Part shown: piece after piece, positions 34,468-45,617 of the stretch
Layout of the letters: every line of letters starts with the position of its first letter
Position numbering within the stretch: position 1 is the stretch's first letter
Origin: Salvator merianae
Taxonomy: Eukaryota; Chordata; Lepidosauria; Squamata; Teiidae
NCBI GenBank assembly: GCA_003586115.2
Contig: QVOM02000116.1
Span: forward strand, 39,748,128 to 39,812,127
DNA: 64,000 nt
Direction: 5' to 3'
Made by a program: the position numbers and the translations under genes
The notes under the pieces: model-generated
Seen by the model: the letters and a program-made list of their open reading frames with translations, nothing else
Told to the model about the DNA's origin: nothing
Database searches by the model: none

Positions 34468-34974
34468 CTGAGAGAAAACAGATCAAAAGATTCTCCAAGG
34501 AGAAGAACAGAATGGAAGAGCAGACACATATGGAGAGGCTGCAGCTTCACTCACATGTTGTGTGTGCATGTGTGGGGGATTTGCCTTCATTGTTGTGGCC
34601 TGGCCACAGCCTGGTGAAACTGGCTCCCCCACCCCATCTCCTTTGCTGCTGACTAGGCCACATTAACCACTGACTGCCCCTGTGCACGAAGGACATGACT
34701 GTCAGACCTCTTTGCAGACTGATCCACATACATGGGGGCAGGCAACCCCTTCAGTCACCTCAGCCTGTACTGATGATACAAGGAGTTAATGAATGAGGTT
34801 GCAACTTCAGAGTTGCTCCTTGTGAACTGGGACTCAGGCATCTTTCCTATGTTCGGGGGCTTGAGTGCAGACACCTTGGCATGGCATGGCACATAGTGGA
34901 TACATGCCACACTGTCAGTGTGGGAAAGGTGTCTGGGGCCCTCTAAGGGAGGCACAGCAATAAACTTGTCTTAG
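34468..34974. other. Unassigned intergenic DNA
   Basis: Nothing recognised. Confidence 0.35.
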
Positions 34975-34976
34975 GG

Positions 34977-35100
34977 TGATTCCACACTGGCCAATATACC
35001 AGACCTGCGAACGTACTGGGAACCTCCCTTCCACATGCTGGTGTGCACTAGGGACTTCCCTTCCACACGCTGGTGCTGTCTAAGGGAGGCCTCGCCCTTA
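34977..35100 (+). mobile_element. Left arm of a GGGTGATTCCACACTGGCC element
   Basis: It starts AGGGTGATTCCACACTGGCC after TTA, like the outer element at 25278. The block CTTCCACATGCTGGTG occurs twice (about 35029 and 35063), a local duplication. The right arm was not found. Confidence 0.6.
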
Positions 35101-36577
35101 CTGTCACTGGCTGTCATCACTTCTAGGAGCAATTGGCTTTAATCTAAACAACTTGTTACAACGGTATGGAGAGTATAACCTATTATGTACCTTCCTAAAC
35201 CTGAAGGTCAATAATAGAGGCCTTTTTGCTGAGTACCTCTGAAAGTGGTTACAAGCGTGTTACTACAAGGCCTGGGCCTTAAACCAGCTTCCTAGTTGCT
35301 GCTGGTTTAATCCTTTAATTTGAAGAGTCCTCCTCTTGTGCACCTGGGGAAGAAGGCATCATGCATCACACAGCTCGAGGGAACAAAGGAACAACTTTTC
35401 TCACACTGAGCTCACAGTATGACCACATCCTCCTTTCCCTCACATTGTGCCAAGTCACTGTCTCTCTGGCTTGGTAGTTTGGACATTTCAGATGTTCCAT
35501 AGCTTCTGAACTACTGAACCAGCAAGAAGAAAACTTGGCATGATGTAAGGGGAGTCTATCCAAGCCTTCCCTTTGCTCCCACATGTAATTGTGCAATTGG
35601 AGAGAGAAAAAGAGGGGTGGTTCCAGGACCCTATACTGAGCTGCTGCACACGCCTAGATTTTTCTTGGGTGAGTGTGACCCACTTTGAGATGTCCAGCAA
35701 GAAGAAGTATGGGAATGCTTGAAATAAATACATAAAATAATAAGAAACATTGAATGGGTATTTTGGAAAGGAAGCAGTCTGGGATTTCTTTGCTGCTCAA
35801 GAGGGAAAGCCTGCTTTTCACAAAACCATCTGTTTTCATGGATAAGAGCAGGTGAATGCTAGGGCACATGAGATTAAAATGAGCTCCAAGGATTGCTCTT
35901 TGTAATATGCTTTGGGGAACATTCCCCTATGAAGTGTTAAAGGAATGCAAAAAACCTTGCCAAAGGATATTATCATGTTGCCTTTGCTTTTTTCAGCTGC
36001 TGGACTCTGGCAGCTCCCAAAATTATAAACAATGACTATGTTATTCAAACGCACATAGGTGAGATCCTTTTTACTTGTCTCATCCTTCATTTTATTTTGA
36101 GAAATATCAACTGTTAGGACAAATGCATGCCTCTTGCTTCATAATGCAGCACAGTTGTACAGACTAGGAACACATGGTGCAGTTCTGAAGACGCAATTAT
36201 TTCCGTATGCCTTGGATCTTGAATAGTTAATGGAGGGCTTTTTTATGTAGAACTTCACATGCATGTTGTCTAAACCACGCTTCATGAGTAGTTGTTTGCA
36301 CAAACTGTGCATAGCAACCCCAGTAATCACCTACTGCTCGTGTGAACACCTTTGCATTCTTCACAATGGTTGTACAATCCTCTCGGCTTGCTGTGGATTT
36401 GGTGCTGCTTCCCTCTACCACCAAATCTACAGTGTGGGGCTGTGTGTGCATTTGTGATTTTGTTGGTCAGTATAGATAAGCTTTTTGTGCCGGGCTGTTA
36501 GGGTTCTCCAAGCTCGATTTTCCATGTGTAGATGTTGCACTACCCATCTAGGTAACATTTATAGTGCAAAGGCTTCC
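35101..36577. other. Unassigned intergenic DNA
   Basis: No gene or repeat family recognised. Confidence 0.35.
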
Positions 36578-36580
36578 TTA

Positions 36581-37070
36581 AAGGGTGTGTTTGTACTTCA
36601 CTCTTTGTGAGTGCCAGTTCGCTCACTGGTGAGGCCCATCTGTGCTGGGAAGCCATGGCAATCCACCAGAAGTTGCCACAGGTTCCTCTAAGCTATCCAA
36701 TCGTAGACTGCTAAAAAGTAGTCCACGTGCTTACCAGGAGCATCTGGATCACTCCTGGACAGCTGCTTCCACACTCTGTTCTGTGTCCCACGCGGCAAGT
36801 GGACGTGACAGTGGCGCAGTCATGTATGGCATCCAGATTGTCATGGCAATGTGTAAAGTATCAGCAGACGCTCATATATTGCCATGTTGATCTGGATGCT
36901 GCGCGCAACTGTGCAGCCGCAGTCGTGCTGCCACATCCACTGGCATGCCGCTGGCCCAATATGGGGCTGTTCCATCATGCAACCTGTGAACAGCTGCTGG
37001 CATGCTGGTTCTTACCCAGCCCAGTATGGTATTGTAATACCATACTAGGCTGGTGAGTGTGAATCCAGCC
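36581..37070. mobile_element. Inverted-repeat MITE with GGGTGTGTTTGTACTTCA end
   Basis: Left AGGGTGTGTTTGTACTTCAC, right TGGTGAGTGTGAATCCAGCC, imperfect inverses. A perfect inner palindrome around ATGGTATTGTAATACCAT sits near its right end (about 37025-37042). Confidence 0.6.
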
Positions 37071-37073
37071 ATA

Positions 37074-37400
37074 GCTGGTGATGGGCTATCCTGTCTTGTG
37101 CTCTTGCAAATGTGACTGGCCAGTGTGTATTCTTTGTCCTTATTTTCCTGGATACTAATTCTTTGTTGTGTTGCTGTGGCAATCCTCTCTGTTTATACAG
37201 CAGTTGCCAATGTTCTTCTATGCCTGAGTATTGGTTAACATTAATCAGATTAGGACTTGTGTGAGAGGGTATATAACTAACCCTCTCATTTTTTTAGTTT
37301 TTGGCTGATCTCCTGTTTGTTTAACTTCAAGTTGTATCCTAGCCTGTGCTATTTTTTGAGTTGTTTGTTTTGAGTGGTTCCTAGATAACATCTAGCTTGC
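37074..37400 (+). mobile_element. Penelope-like body segment, second copy
   Basis: It matches 15134-15400 in order: GATGGGCTATC, GTATTCTTTGTCCTTATTTT, CTGGATACTAATTC, GTTGTGTTGCTGTGGC, TTGGTTAACATTAATCAG. The direct-oriented terminal unit follows immediately. Confidence 0.5.
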
Positions 37401-37407
37401 TGTTGTA

Positions 37408-37497
37408 CTGAAGATGTTACCTAGTTGGGTAGCAAAACATCTGCAAATGAAAAACTCAGCTTGGAAAATTCCAGCAAGCCAATGCAGTAACCCTGAG
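37408..37497 (+). mobile_element. Penelope-like terminal unit with hammerhead-like core
   Basis: It reads CTGAAGATGTTACCTAGTTG then GGTAGCAAAACATCTGC, and ends CCCTGAGCTATAG. The segment 37416-37422 can pair with 37427-37433 as a 7-bp stem with an AGTT loop. It is preceded by CTGAAGAT and followed by AAAAC. Reversing two CpG losses would give GCGAAACGTC. This CTGANGA - stem - GAAA layout is that of hammerhead ribozymes, which are known in Penelope-like elements. Confidence 0.5.
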
Positions 37498-37518
37498 CTA
37501 TAGATATTTGCCATTGTA

Positions 37519-37844
37519 GGCTGTGTCTCCACTTTCAAAAAGAGGGACACCTGCTGTGGCTGAATCTCCATTCATGGTAACGGCAGGTGCTTTGTGGCAA
37601 TTGTACCACCTCCTTTGCCAGCACAATTACCATTGGAGACACTTTGTTTGCAGGGCACGATTTCCTCACCCTGCAAACAAGGCAGCACAACCGGCTCCGG
37701 CAAATGGCACCTCCGCAAAGGAGATGCATTACAATTGGCTTGCCTGCATAATGCCACATTGGCTGTAAAAACTGCACATATTGGTGGAGAGGCCAGAGAG
37801 CTGTCACTCTTGCTGTTCAGTGTGAATGGCACATACCTGCAGCC
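37519..37844. mobile_element. MITE with GGCTGTGTCTCCACTT end, copy 2
   Basis: Left GGCTGTGTCTCCACTTTC; the right end GCAGCC is weak. The interior inverted pair GTTTGCAGGGCACG / CCCTGCAAACAAGG and other blocks are shared with 50218-50513 and 20294-20594. Confidence 0.6.
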
Positions 37845-38029
37845 TAGCTAGGATATGAAATTATGAAAGCATTGTAGCTTTATCCAGACCGCCTTTCATC
37901 AATCCAAGATTTTTCTTTTTTCCTCCTGTTTTGTTTGGGACTTCGAGTACCTTACTGCAATGCACCTTTGTACCAGATTGCATGTTTTAAGTTATGGGGC
38001 AGCTCTGACTGGAACTGTTAATCTTGGAT

Positions 38030-38258
38030 GGCTTCCAAAAAGGCTCAGACAAATTCCTGGAAGGTAGAACTATCAGAGGCTTTTAGCTCTGATTGCAGTA
38101 TTATTACTTATGCTATACTTCTAAAGTCAGCTGCTAAGAGTCTGTGAGCAAGAGAAGTAGTTGTGCTCATGACCAGCTGCTGAATTTCCGTAGGCAACTG
38201 GTTGGTCACTGTGACAATAGGTTGCTGGACTAGATGGGCTACAGAATCAATCCAGAAG
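38030..38258 (+). mobile_element. CR1-type LINE 3' end, variant
   Basis: GATGGCTTCCAAAAAGGCTC, CTGGTTGGTCACTGTGACAA and TTGCTGGACTAGATGGGC are diagnostic CR1 3' UTR blocks. It runs directly into a CCTTG repeat. Confidence 0.75.
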
Positions 38259-38360
38259 GCCTTGCCTTGCCTTGCCTTGCCTTGCCTTGCCCTGCCCTTC
38301 CCTTCCCCTCCCTTCCCTTCCCTTCCCTTTCTTTTCTTTTCTTTTTTCTTTTCTTTTCCT
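38259..38360. repeat. CCTTG microsatellite grading into CCCTT and CTTTT
   Basis: About six CCTTG units followed by CCCTT and then CTTTT units, directly at the 3' terminus of the CR1 copy. Confidence 0.92.
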
Positions 38361-39654
38361 TATTCTTTCTTCTGTTCAGCCAGCTTTTTGTGACCTTCTA
38401 AACTGTGGATCCTGCAGTCTGTGTGATCTCTACCCATATGTGCCTTGCTTATTTTCCTACTTTTTACACATTCTTGCTTTTTTCCAGTCTCATGCACGAT
38501 CAACAGACTCGTATGCTGCCAGATTGTTCAGGCAGATTCTGGTTCACAGAGGCATTACTGCTATCTGGAGACAATTCTGCTCCAACTTCGAGGCGTGTAA
38601 TTTTGTTGCATCTTGGCTGTGGGTCTGGTCTGAGGATTTCTGTTATCTCCTTTGCTGGAGAGCCCAGTCAATCATTCTTTTGGTTTCTTTGCAGAGTTTG
38701 TCATACCTGTATCATTGCTGGAGTCACTCCATTGTTTTTAGACTTAGAAACCAATAAATCCTTTAGATTTCTGTGGTCAGGTCCTGGGGAGTCAGGAATG
38801 CATAGTCTCCACTGCTCATCAGGATTTCCAATATATCCCCAACAGCTATTGTTAACTGGATGGTTTTAAGAGTCTGAAGGTTAAAAAGAGAAAACAGATG
38901 AGGGAGAAAAGAGCCAGAAAATGTAGACATTAGTTGGCAGCAAAGAAGGAATTAATAAAGCTGAGGTCTGATCCATCTTGTAAAATATTTTTCCCCAAAA
39001 CCTCTATGCTGCACTAAACTGAATGTACATACGGTAAATCATTTTGAGGAATCTTTATCTGTTTGTCTGATGTGCACATAGATATTTTCCACGGACATTT
39101 TCACACAACTTCTGTCTTCCATGTTAGAGATTGTGGCTTGTAGCAGCCAGTTGACAGAGGCAGCACTGTATACATTCGCTGTGTATGAGGGAGGAAAAAA
39201 GAGCCACTCAATGGTTCTGCATCTAACCTCTGATGAGAATATTCATGCATAAAGTAGTATATATAATAGGTTCTGATGCATTTTCATGTTTATCATGGTT
39301 AAAGACACCTACAGCAGGAGGGCTGTCCTGAAACATTTTGGCAACATCTGGACCAGGGAGTGAGGACCAAGCTGATGGTGTGTTTATGGCATGCCCAGAA
39401 ATGGCCCATTTCTGCATGGTAGATTGTTGGACTGGCATACAACCAGGAACGCCTGGGACACTGCTTTATAACAGTCTCCCCTTGGAGTGCTCTCCAGCAC
39501 ATTTTTCATGCAGGGGACTGCTCCAACATTTAGCCCTGTGCAGCTGCCGTGTTCCCAAGACTGCTCTAGCAAGCAGACCTAGTGTTCCCCAGCAGCAGCT
39601 AGTGAAGTACCCAGGGGCCATGAAGAAGCTCCCTTTGTTATACAAAATGTAATA
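38361..39654. other. Unassigned intergenic DNA
   Basis: Frames of 161 and 154 codons overlap at 38272-38869, but they begin in or near the microsatellite and have no recognisable domain. No gene supported. Confidence 0.4.
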
Positions 39655-39945
39655 ATAAATGGAAATTTAGTACCAGAAGAGGTAGTGACAGCAACCTGTC
39701 TGGATAGATGTAAAAAGTGTTGGACAAATTTATGGAGGACTGGTATATCAATGGTTACTAGAATGGAGAGACAGACAGAATGTCTCTAAAGACCATCTGC
39801 AGGAATATGAGATCAGGTGAGGGTTTCAGCTTCATCTTCTGCTTGAGAATATCCAGAACCAATTGGTGAGACACTGTGTGAGACAGGATGCTGGACTGGA
39901 TGGGCAGTGGCCTGATCCTGCAGGGTTCCTCTTTATTTCTTATCC
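39655..39945 (+). mobile_element. CR1-type LINE 3' end
   Basis: CAGAAGAGGTAGTGACAGCA, GGATAGATGTAAAAAG, GACAGGATGCTGGACTGGAT and GGCCTGATCCTGCAGGGTTC match 9541-9822. The last ORF2 codons and 3' UTR are represented. Confidence 0.85.
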
Positions 39946-40497
39946 TTCCCTTCCCTCAGATAAATTGGATTAAGCCTAAGGCTAACCATATTATTTCAAT
40001 ACTTGATGCATAAAATCTCTCAGGAGTCCTATTGGTAAGAGTAAGAACACAAGAATAATAAACACCTAATTATTTTCTGGCTTTGTATGACATCCATATG
40101 AGTTGCCTGCCTGAACTGACCACTTCGATTCAGGGCTGGCCCTTCTTTCACTGAACTGCTGTGTTTCTTGTATTCTTGGGCTCTGTTTGTTTTATTGGCT
40201 CTGTGTTTTTCTTGTTACTGGGCCTTCTCCTATAGTGTCTGTATTTATTCTTCTGTTTTTTGTTAGCTGACATTCTTCTTCTCACAGACAACTGTTGAAG
40301 TAAAAAACTTAAGATCTGGACCAGATTTTAGATTTTGAAATTCCTTCCGTTTGCATTTACTATATACCTTCCGACATGTGAAATTCAGACATTGGGTTGG
40401 GAACGGGATGGAAAAAAGGAAAGAAGAAAGGAAGGAAAGAAGGAAAGAAGGAAAGAAAGAAAGAGAGAAGGGGGGGAGGGAGAAATAAATAAATTTA
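39946..40497. other. Unassigned DNA ending in a GAAAGAAG tract
   Basis: A purine repeat of GGAAAGAA-type units lies at about 40416-40486. Otherwise nothing recognised. Confidence 0.5.
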
Positions 40498-40919
40498 GGA
40501 TCTTTTCACACTTTAAGCTAGTGAGCATCAGGGACGCTTGCGAGCTAAGTGCATCCTCACTGCACTTATTTGTGCTCCACAGCTTGACTGGGAGCAGCTA
40601 GCCTTCCCCAGTCAAGTGCATTTGCACCCGCTTCTGGGTGTGAATGTGCAGCCACAGCATGTGATTGCGACTGCACATGCCTGCGTGATTCACAGCACTG
40701 CCCATTGCCATGGCAGGAGCTGGACACTTCCTGGCCACTTTCATGGTGAAGTTCAGGAGCAGGATATCAGCATTCACAGTATGAATCCTGGTATTCTGCA
40801 TGTATTCTAGGCTAGGGCCCTGCACTGCAGACAGTGTCCATGCTGTGTGGTCCGTGTTGTGTGGTCCGTGCTGTGTGGGATAATTATCTCATTCTAAGGT
40901 GGAAAGTGCGAAAATACCC
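40498..40919. mobile_element. PIF/Harbinger-like MITE, TTA target duplication
   Basis: Left GGATCTTTTCACACTTTAAG, right GGAAAGTGCGAAAATACCC. Flanked by TTA at 40495-40497 and 40920-40922. 422 bp. A 15-bp tandem (GTGTGGTCCGTG-type, three copies) lies near 40830-40880. Confidence 0.83.
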
Positions 40920-41027
40920 TTAGCTTTGGAGAGTCCAGAAGCCACAAATTCCAGGAAGAGATGCTCTAGGAATATTCTGTTTACTCTCCTATGTCCGGGA
41001 AAGTCCTTCCAAGCATAGAGAAGGGAC

Positions 41028-42559
41028 CTGTTTGCACTTACTTGCTAGTGAGCATCTAGTAGATAATCCTGAGGCCTGGTACGGTCATCTGCTTTTGGCC
41101 CAAAGACCTCCATTGATTATAGCAGTGACAACAGAAAGAAAATAAGGTGGCCACAGTGCTGGGGTGGGTAGAATATTTAAAAATCTTTCCATCCGGATGT
41201 GAAATGTGGTGGGAGTATAAATTACTGTATCTCCATTTTTCAGACTGATCAAGTGCTAACCAGGATAGAACAATAACTATTTCCTCAAGCCGATCTGAAC
41301 ATAGGTGTTATGTATGTGTGCATGTCAAAATTGCAGGGTACCCCCTTCCTCCCCCCCCCCCCAATAGTACTCCAGTGTAAGGGAAAATCTTATGAATGCC
41401 TCAGAAGTGTGTCTGAGTCACTGAGGCAGGTCAGCTGCATTTTGTGGCAGTGCAGGTCAGGCTATTTGAGCAAAGTCTGCAGAAGCATCAACAACAAAAT
41501 GGATGAGTCTCTGACATCAAATCAAAAATAATGAATTGCAAAGTTTAATTTGGGCTTCTAGCAACTGCAAAGAGTTTAATTAGTGTGTGACTGAGGAGGA
41601 ATTTAAAGAGACAAGTGCTGTCAAAAGCCATTGCTGTCAACCACAGTCTGCAGTGCAACACTGCCTCATTTTGCTGCCTGTGCCATATTGAGTTCACGCC
41701 GAGTCATACAAATATGCTTCAAAATCTTGCTTTCCTAGTTTTTTTTTTTTTTCCATGTGGTTTCGAAGTTCTCTGGTTAGGACCTTTGGACATAGTCCAC
41801 AAACATGTTAACAAGTTACTGCAGGTTTCAGATCTTCCAGGAAAATTGTGAGCTGAAGGCTCTTTCTGAAATCCTTTCATGTTTTTCCAAGAATTATTAC
41901 CCACAATCTTTTAATATGACACTATTACTTTAGCCCTTGAATGTGAGATTTTGAAGAACTGAACTATTTACTGGAGAGTTTGGTATCACTTTGAGCTGCC
42001 GGGTCTTTCAGTGAAGCTAGGGAAATTGGTTCCATTTTGGATCTGTGAGGCAGTAATTATTAGCTTGGCCCCTTATTAAGCAGTAGGAGGGTTGTGAGAT
42101 GATGCCTCTAGTTTGGATTCTTGGGGCTCCAAAAATGAAATAAGAACCACGGTAGCTGTTCATTTAGCTCAGTGATTCTTAACCAAGGGTGCCCACATCT
42201 CTGGGGATCTAACATCTTTCTGAGGGATTTTTAAAAAAGGTACTCACCTGATGCACATAAACCAGTAATATGTGCCCCAGACTGGCACAAGCATATTTTC
42301 AGTCTACATAAGCCTTCATGCCAAATCAGAAATGCCCACTGTACTGAACAATCACTTCTGATTTCTTCTGTATTGTGACTCCGTGCCTGCACAGTGAAAA
42401 CCAGGATGCTGCAGCAGTCCTGGTTTCAGTTCTGAGGGATGTTTTGCGTGTTCTGCAGCCTTGTTAGAACTTAGGGTATTAGTTACAATAAACTTCCATA
42501 GAAAAAGACCAGAACATTAAATTGTTCTTATATCAGGGTTGTGAGAACTTATTTTGAGG
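41028..42559. other. Unassigned DNA beginning with a truncated transposon end
   Basis: GGGACCTGTTTGCACTTACT at 41027 followed by GCTAGTGAGCATC is a left end of the 29551/40498 type, with no right end found. The rest shows a C-run near 41350 and no gene. Confidence 0.4.
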
Positions 42560-42830
42560 CATGGGCCCTTAATCTGGACCCATATAGTAAGGTTCTAGGC
42601 TTATAGATCTGTCTGTTAATGCAGATCTGTGCGGCCACACCCCTTGCTGGAACACTCCATCTGCGTGAGGGATGCCTTGACTGGGAATACTGGTAGACAC
42701 GTTTAATTGTGTCTCCCAGCGTACTAGTGGGTCTGATCCTGAACATGGGAGGCATGTAGATGGTACCCCTCCTGTGTTCTGGACTAACACGGGGGATGCA
42801 TTTCAAACTCTGGGTAAATGCCTTGGCCCT
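42560..42830. mobile_element. Degraded PIF/Harbinger-like fragment
   Basis: Interior blocks (GAATACTGGTAGACAC, GATCCTGAACATGGGAGGCA) resemble those of 61499-62005 (TATGCTGGTAGACACTG, TTGAACATGGAGGTG). Ends not resolved. Confidence 0.45.
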
Positions 42831-42845
42831 ACATTAGATCCATAA

Positions 42846-43037
42846 CAGTGATGGTTCGTCACTTTAAGAGCAGGTGTTCACATGTTGCTGGAAGGGGAGA
42901 TCACTGGCTGCGAAAACATGCCTCTCCCTGCGTAGGTCTTGCAGTGGCCTGCTGCAGCAAAACACAGACCCTGTGGCCAGCGATCTTCCCTTCCAGTGAC
43001 ATGCAAACACCCACACTTAAAACGACGAGCCATTGCT
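42846..43037. mobile_element. Palindromic hAT-type MITE, older copy
   Basis: Left CAGTGATGGTTCGTCACTTT, right CACACTTAAAACGACGAGCC, with long inverted arms (GAAGGGGAGATCACTGGC on the left, GCCAGCGATCTTCCCTTCC on the right). Same design as 3272-3462, but with more mismatches and no clear target duplication. Confidence 0.75.
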
Positions 43038-43039
43038 TC

Positions 43040-44309
43040 ATAGTCTTTGATTTTGAATGAGAAGCTGGTTAAATAACAGAAGTACTGTTCCTACTCCATG
43101 TTATGAACTTAGAAACAAGCAGACAGTTCTTACATCAATTGTACTTGATAGTTAGGACCTTTTGGAGATTGAGAAGTGAACTGTGAAAATAAATGAAGTT
43201 ACCAAACTTGGATCAAACTCCTGACTCATTTTGTCCAGCTGCCAGATCTCACAGTATTTGCAGGTCCATAGTAATGTTGGCTTTGCATATCAGCATGTTC
43301 TCCAGGAGACAAAAGTCTCTCAGGGAACATGGTAGTCACACTGGCATTTTGCTTAGAGCATTCCTGGGTGTGAAAATCATTCCCAAAAGTGTTCCAAAGG
43401 ATGGATGGTGATGGCTGGAGTGACCCGCATGGTATATAGAGCCCAGCAACATTTTCTTGGACTCTGCTCTGGAAATGGCACATTTCCAAGAGTATTTCCG
43501 GGTACACCATGGAATTCCCTCCACTGTGACTTTCGAGGCTGGGGAACTTTTGTTCCCCTGCTTTGAAGATAGGCCAGGCCAGAAGGCCATCATGCAGATG
43601 GCTGCTGACCTGCTGCAGTCCTTCCCATTTCACTCTTGGTCTGCTTGGCAAAGACAGAATCCCGTGGTATGTGATGTGGTGGAGGTAACATACCTGCCCC
43701 ATTTTTTGCCCAGCACATTTAAGGGTCAGACAGAAAATGACCACCTTGCATGACTATTTCCTCTCTAGCCCTTTGCACCATATTGAAACTTCAAAGCTGA
43801 GGTCTCTGAGTGCAGGAGGTACCAACATGCAGAGGGCATGCCTCTGCTTTTGGGACTGGCCTACGTGTTCTAGCCCTGCAGACAGCTTCTTCTTTTTTTT
43901 GCCATTGTGCAGAGGCAGCCTCACTTACACTGCACATGTGAAGTGAGCAAATAAAGAGCTAGGAAATATTTTGCAAGATTGAGAGAAAGAGATGAAGAAG
44001 CAGATGTATGATACAAGTCCAGCCAAGAAGGGAAGCATTTGTTTGTACAGTAGCCAAAAGTTGATCCTGACTTGAAGCAGCAACAAAAATTACTTCTAAT
44101 CATTATGAAATTCAAGGAAAAGACATAGGAAGAAGTCATTTTTTTTTTCTTTCTAGAGAGGAAATGAATTCATACCTTGGCAGTTTTAACAATCGTTAAT
44201 TGCTTGAGTAAGACCCAGTGAAGACACAGATGTACCTGAAGTTCTTTATGTTTACAAATTTTGCTTTTTTGTTGGTGTCTATACCTCAGTTCATTTTTAT
44301 AGCTTTATG
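43040..44309. other. Unassigned or unclassified repeated DNA
   Basis: About 43720-43830 shares AGAAAATGACCACCTTGCAT and GAAACTTCAAAGCTGAGG with 49480-49570. The 172-codon antisense frame at 43226-43744 has no recognisable domain. T-runs occur near 43890 and 44145. Confidence 0.35.
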
Positions 44310-44364
44310 GCTCTTTCCGCGCCGGGATATATATCTCAGGATAAGGCCCAGTGCAGAAAGGAGC
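44310..44364. mobile_element. Internally deleted remnant of a GGCCCTTTCTGCACTGGG MITE
   Basis: Left GGCTCTTTCCGCGCCGGG is followed almost at once by ATATATATCTCAGGATAAGG, then CCCAGTGCAGAAAGGAGC. Both termini of the 21367-21549 family are thus present within about 55 bp. Confidence 0.6.
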
Positions 44365-44730
44365 TTTGTTATAGGGAATAGGGAAAAAAATCACATTCCT
44401 TTTGTCGTGAGTGCTGTTTACATTGTGAACCCTGTCTGACTTTTATTACTCATAATCTTTGCAGTTAACTTTTTTTTTTTTTTTTTTTTAAGAAAATTCT
44501 TCAGTTTTAGTGTCCCTGAAGTCACTGTCTCTAAACTTGGCTTTGGCTGCTGGATAGTTGTTAAATTTAGTAACATGAATGTTGTTTGATCCCAGCAGTT
44601 CAGCTAATTCCTGTTACAGCTCATAATTGCTGTGTGCTGCTGCTCTTTATGCTGAGGGGCATATTGGCTCACGGAGTAATGATCTGTTACAGTGTTAATT
44701 TCTTCTGTCTTCTGTACTTTATGTCACTAG
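44365..44730. other. Unassigned DNA with a T-run
   Basis: A run of about 22 T lies at 44469-44490. Nothing else recognised. Confidence 0.4.
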
Positions 44731-44890
44731 CAGCGGTGGCCCGTGACTTTAAGGGCGGATGTTCACGCCTCGTGAAAAGCGCACCTTAGCTGTTTGCAGG
44801 GCCTCCGGGTCTCGTGCTGCAGGGCCTCTGGGTCTCGTGCACTTTGTGCAGAACACGAACACCCGCCCTCAAAGTCATGGGCTGCCACTG
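44731..44890. mobile_element. Palindromic hAT-type MITE with 8-bp target duplication
   Basis: 160 bp. Left CAGCGGTGGCCCGTGACTTT, right AAAGTCATGGGCTGCCACTG. A perfect 8-bp direct repeat, GTCACTAG, lies at 44723-44730 and 44891-44898. Inside, a ~24-bp block GGGCCTCYGGGTCTCGTGC is duplicated in tandem. Same family as 3272-3462. Confidence 0.92.
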
Positions 44891-45059
44891 GTCACTAGTT
44901 ACCCACAACTACATATAAACAAACAAATAAACAAAAAACCTCCACAATAATGGAAGCACTTGCTAAATTATACTATAAGGTATTTATCAGTTATCAGTTT
45001 CCAGAGGATATTATGATTGCCTCCATTTGCTAAGGCAGAGCAATCCACAATGGCAGTGC

Positions 45060-45164
45060 CTATCTGTAATGCCTGCCTGGGGCCTGCGTGGTCTGCACTA
45101 GCATGAGGACACCAGGCCCCTATTCTGGGATATATTCCATAATAAGGCTCAGTGCAGAAAGGGC
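45060..45164. mobile_element. Right half of a GGCCCTTTCTGCACTGGG MITE
   Basis: It ends AAGGCTCAGTGCAGAAAGGGCC and shares CTGCACTAGCATG-like interior with 21367-21549. The left half is missing. Confidence 0.65.
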
Positions 45165-45201
45165 CAAAGATTCTGGCTCTACTGCTATGATAGTTGACTA
45201 T

Positions 45202-45617
45202 GGGTCTTTCTGCATTCAAAGGCCGTGATCTGGATCAATGGGTCTGGACCAGCCAGATCACAGCACACAGTGGTCCAGATCACAGCACACAGTGGTCAGG
45301 AACAGCACTGTCTGCACCATGGTGTTGGTTCAGACCAGCTTCCACACTGGCCCCAAAGCTCACGCTAGCTTTATGGCTGGTCTCCAAGAGCTCCAGAGGG
45401 CTAAGAATGAAGGTTTCTAGCCTCGGAGCCCCTGGCAAGTTTCATCAGTCCTACTGGCAATTCAGATCAAGACCCCCTTGATATGGATTAAGCTCCATCC
45501 TATGAGAGCAAAGCATACTAGCAGTGTGTGGGTCCTCCCTTGGACCTGTCTACAATGCAGAAAGGAAGCCTGGTGTCTACATTGTAGACCAGCCCAAAGG
45601 TAAGTTCAGAAAGGCTC
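45202..45617. mobile_element. PIF/Harbinger-like MITE, GGYCTTTCTGCA ends
   Basis: Left GGGTCTTTCTGCATTC, right GTTCAGAAAGGCTC. Flanks TAT and TAG are a poor match. A 22-bp tandem (CCAGATCACAGCACACAGTG) lies at about 45250-45296. The interior parallels 26995-27480 and 61499-62005. Confidence 0.7.

Noticed and set aside
36227..36457. Overlapping frames on both strands near 36.3 kb
   Set aside because: Short, no motif, no repeat or gene context.
38272..38869. Overlapping 161- and 154-codon frames, hydrophobic
   Set aside because: They begin in or just after a CCTTG/CTTTT microsatellite; the Leu/Phe/Ser-rich start is low complexity.
43226..43744. 172-codon antisense open frame
   Set aside because: It lies in repeat-like DNA, is overlapped by sense frames of similar length, and has no conserved motif.
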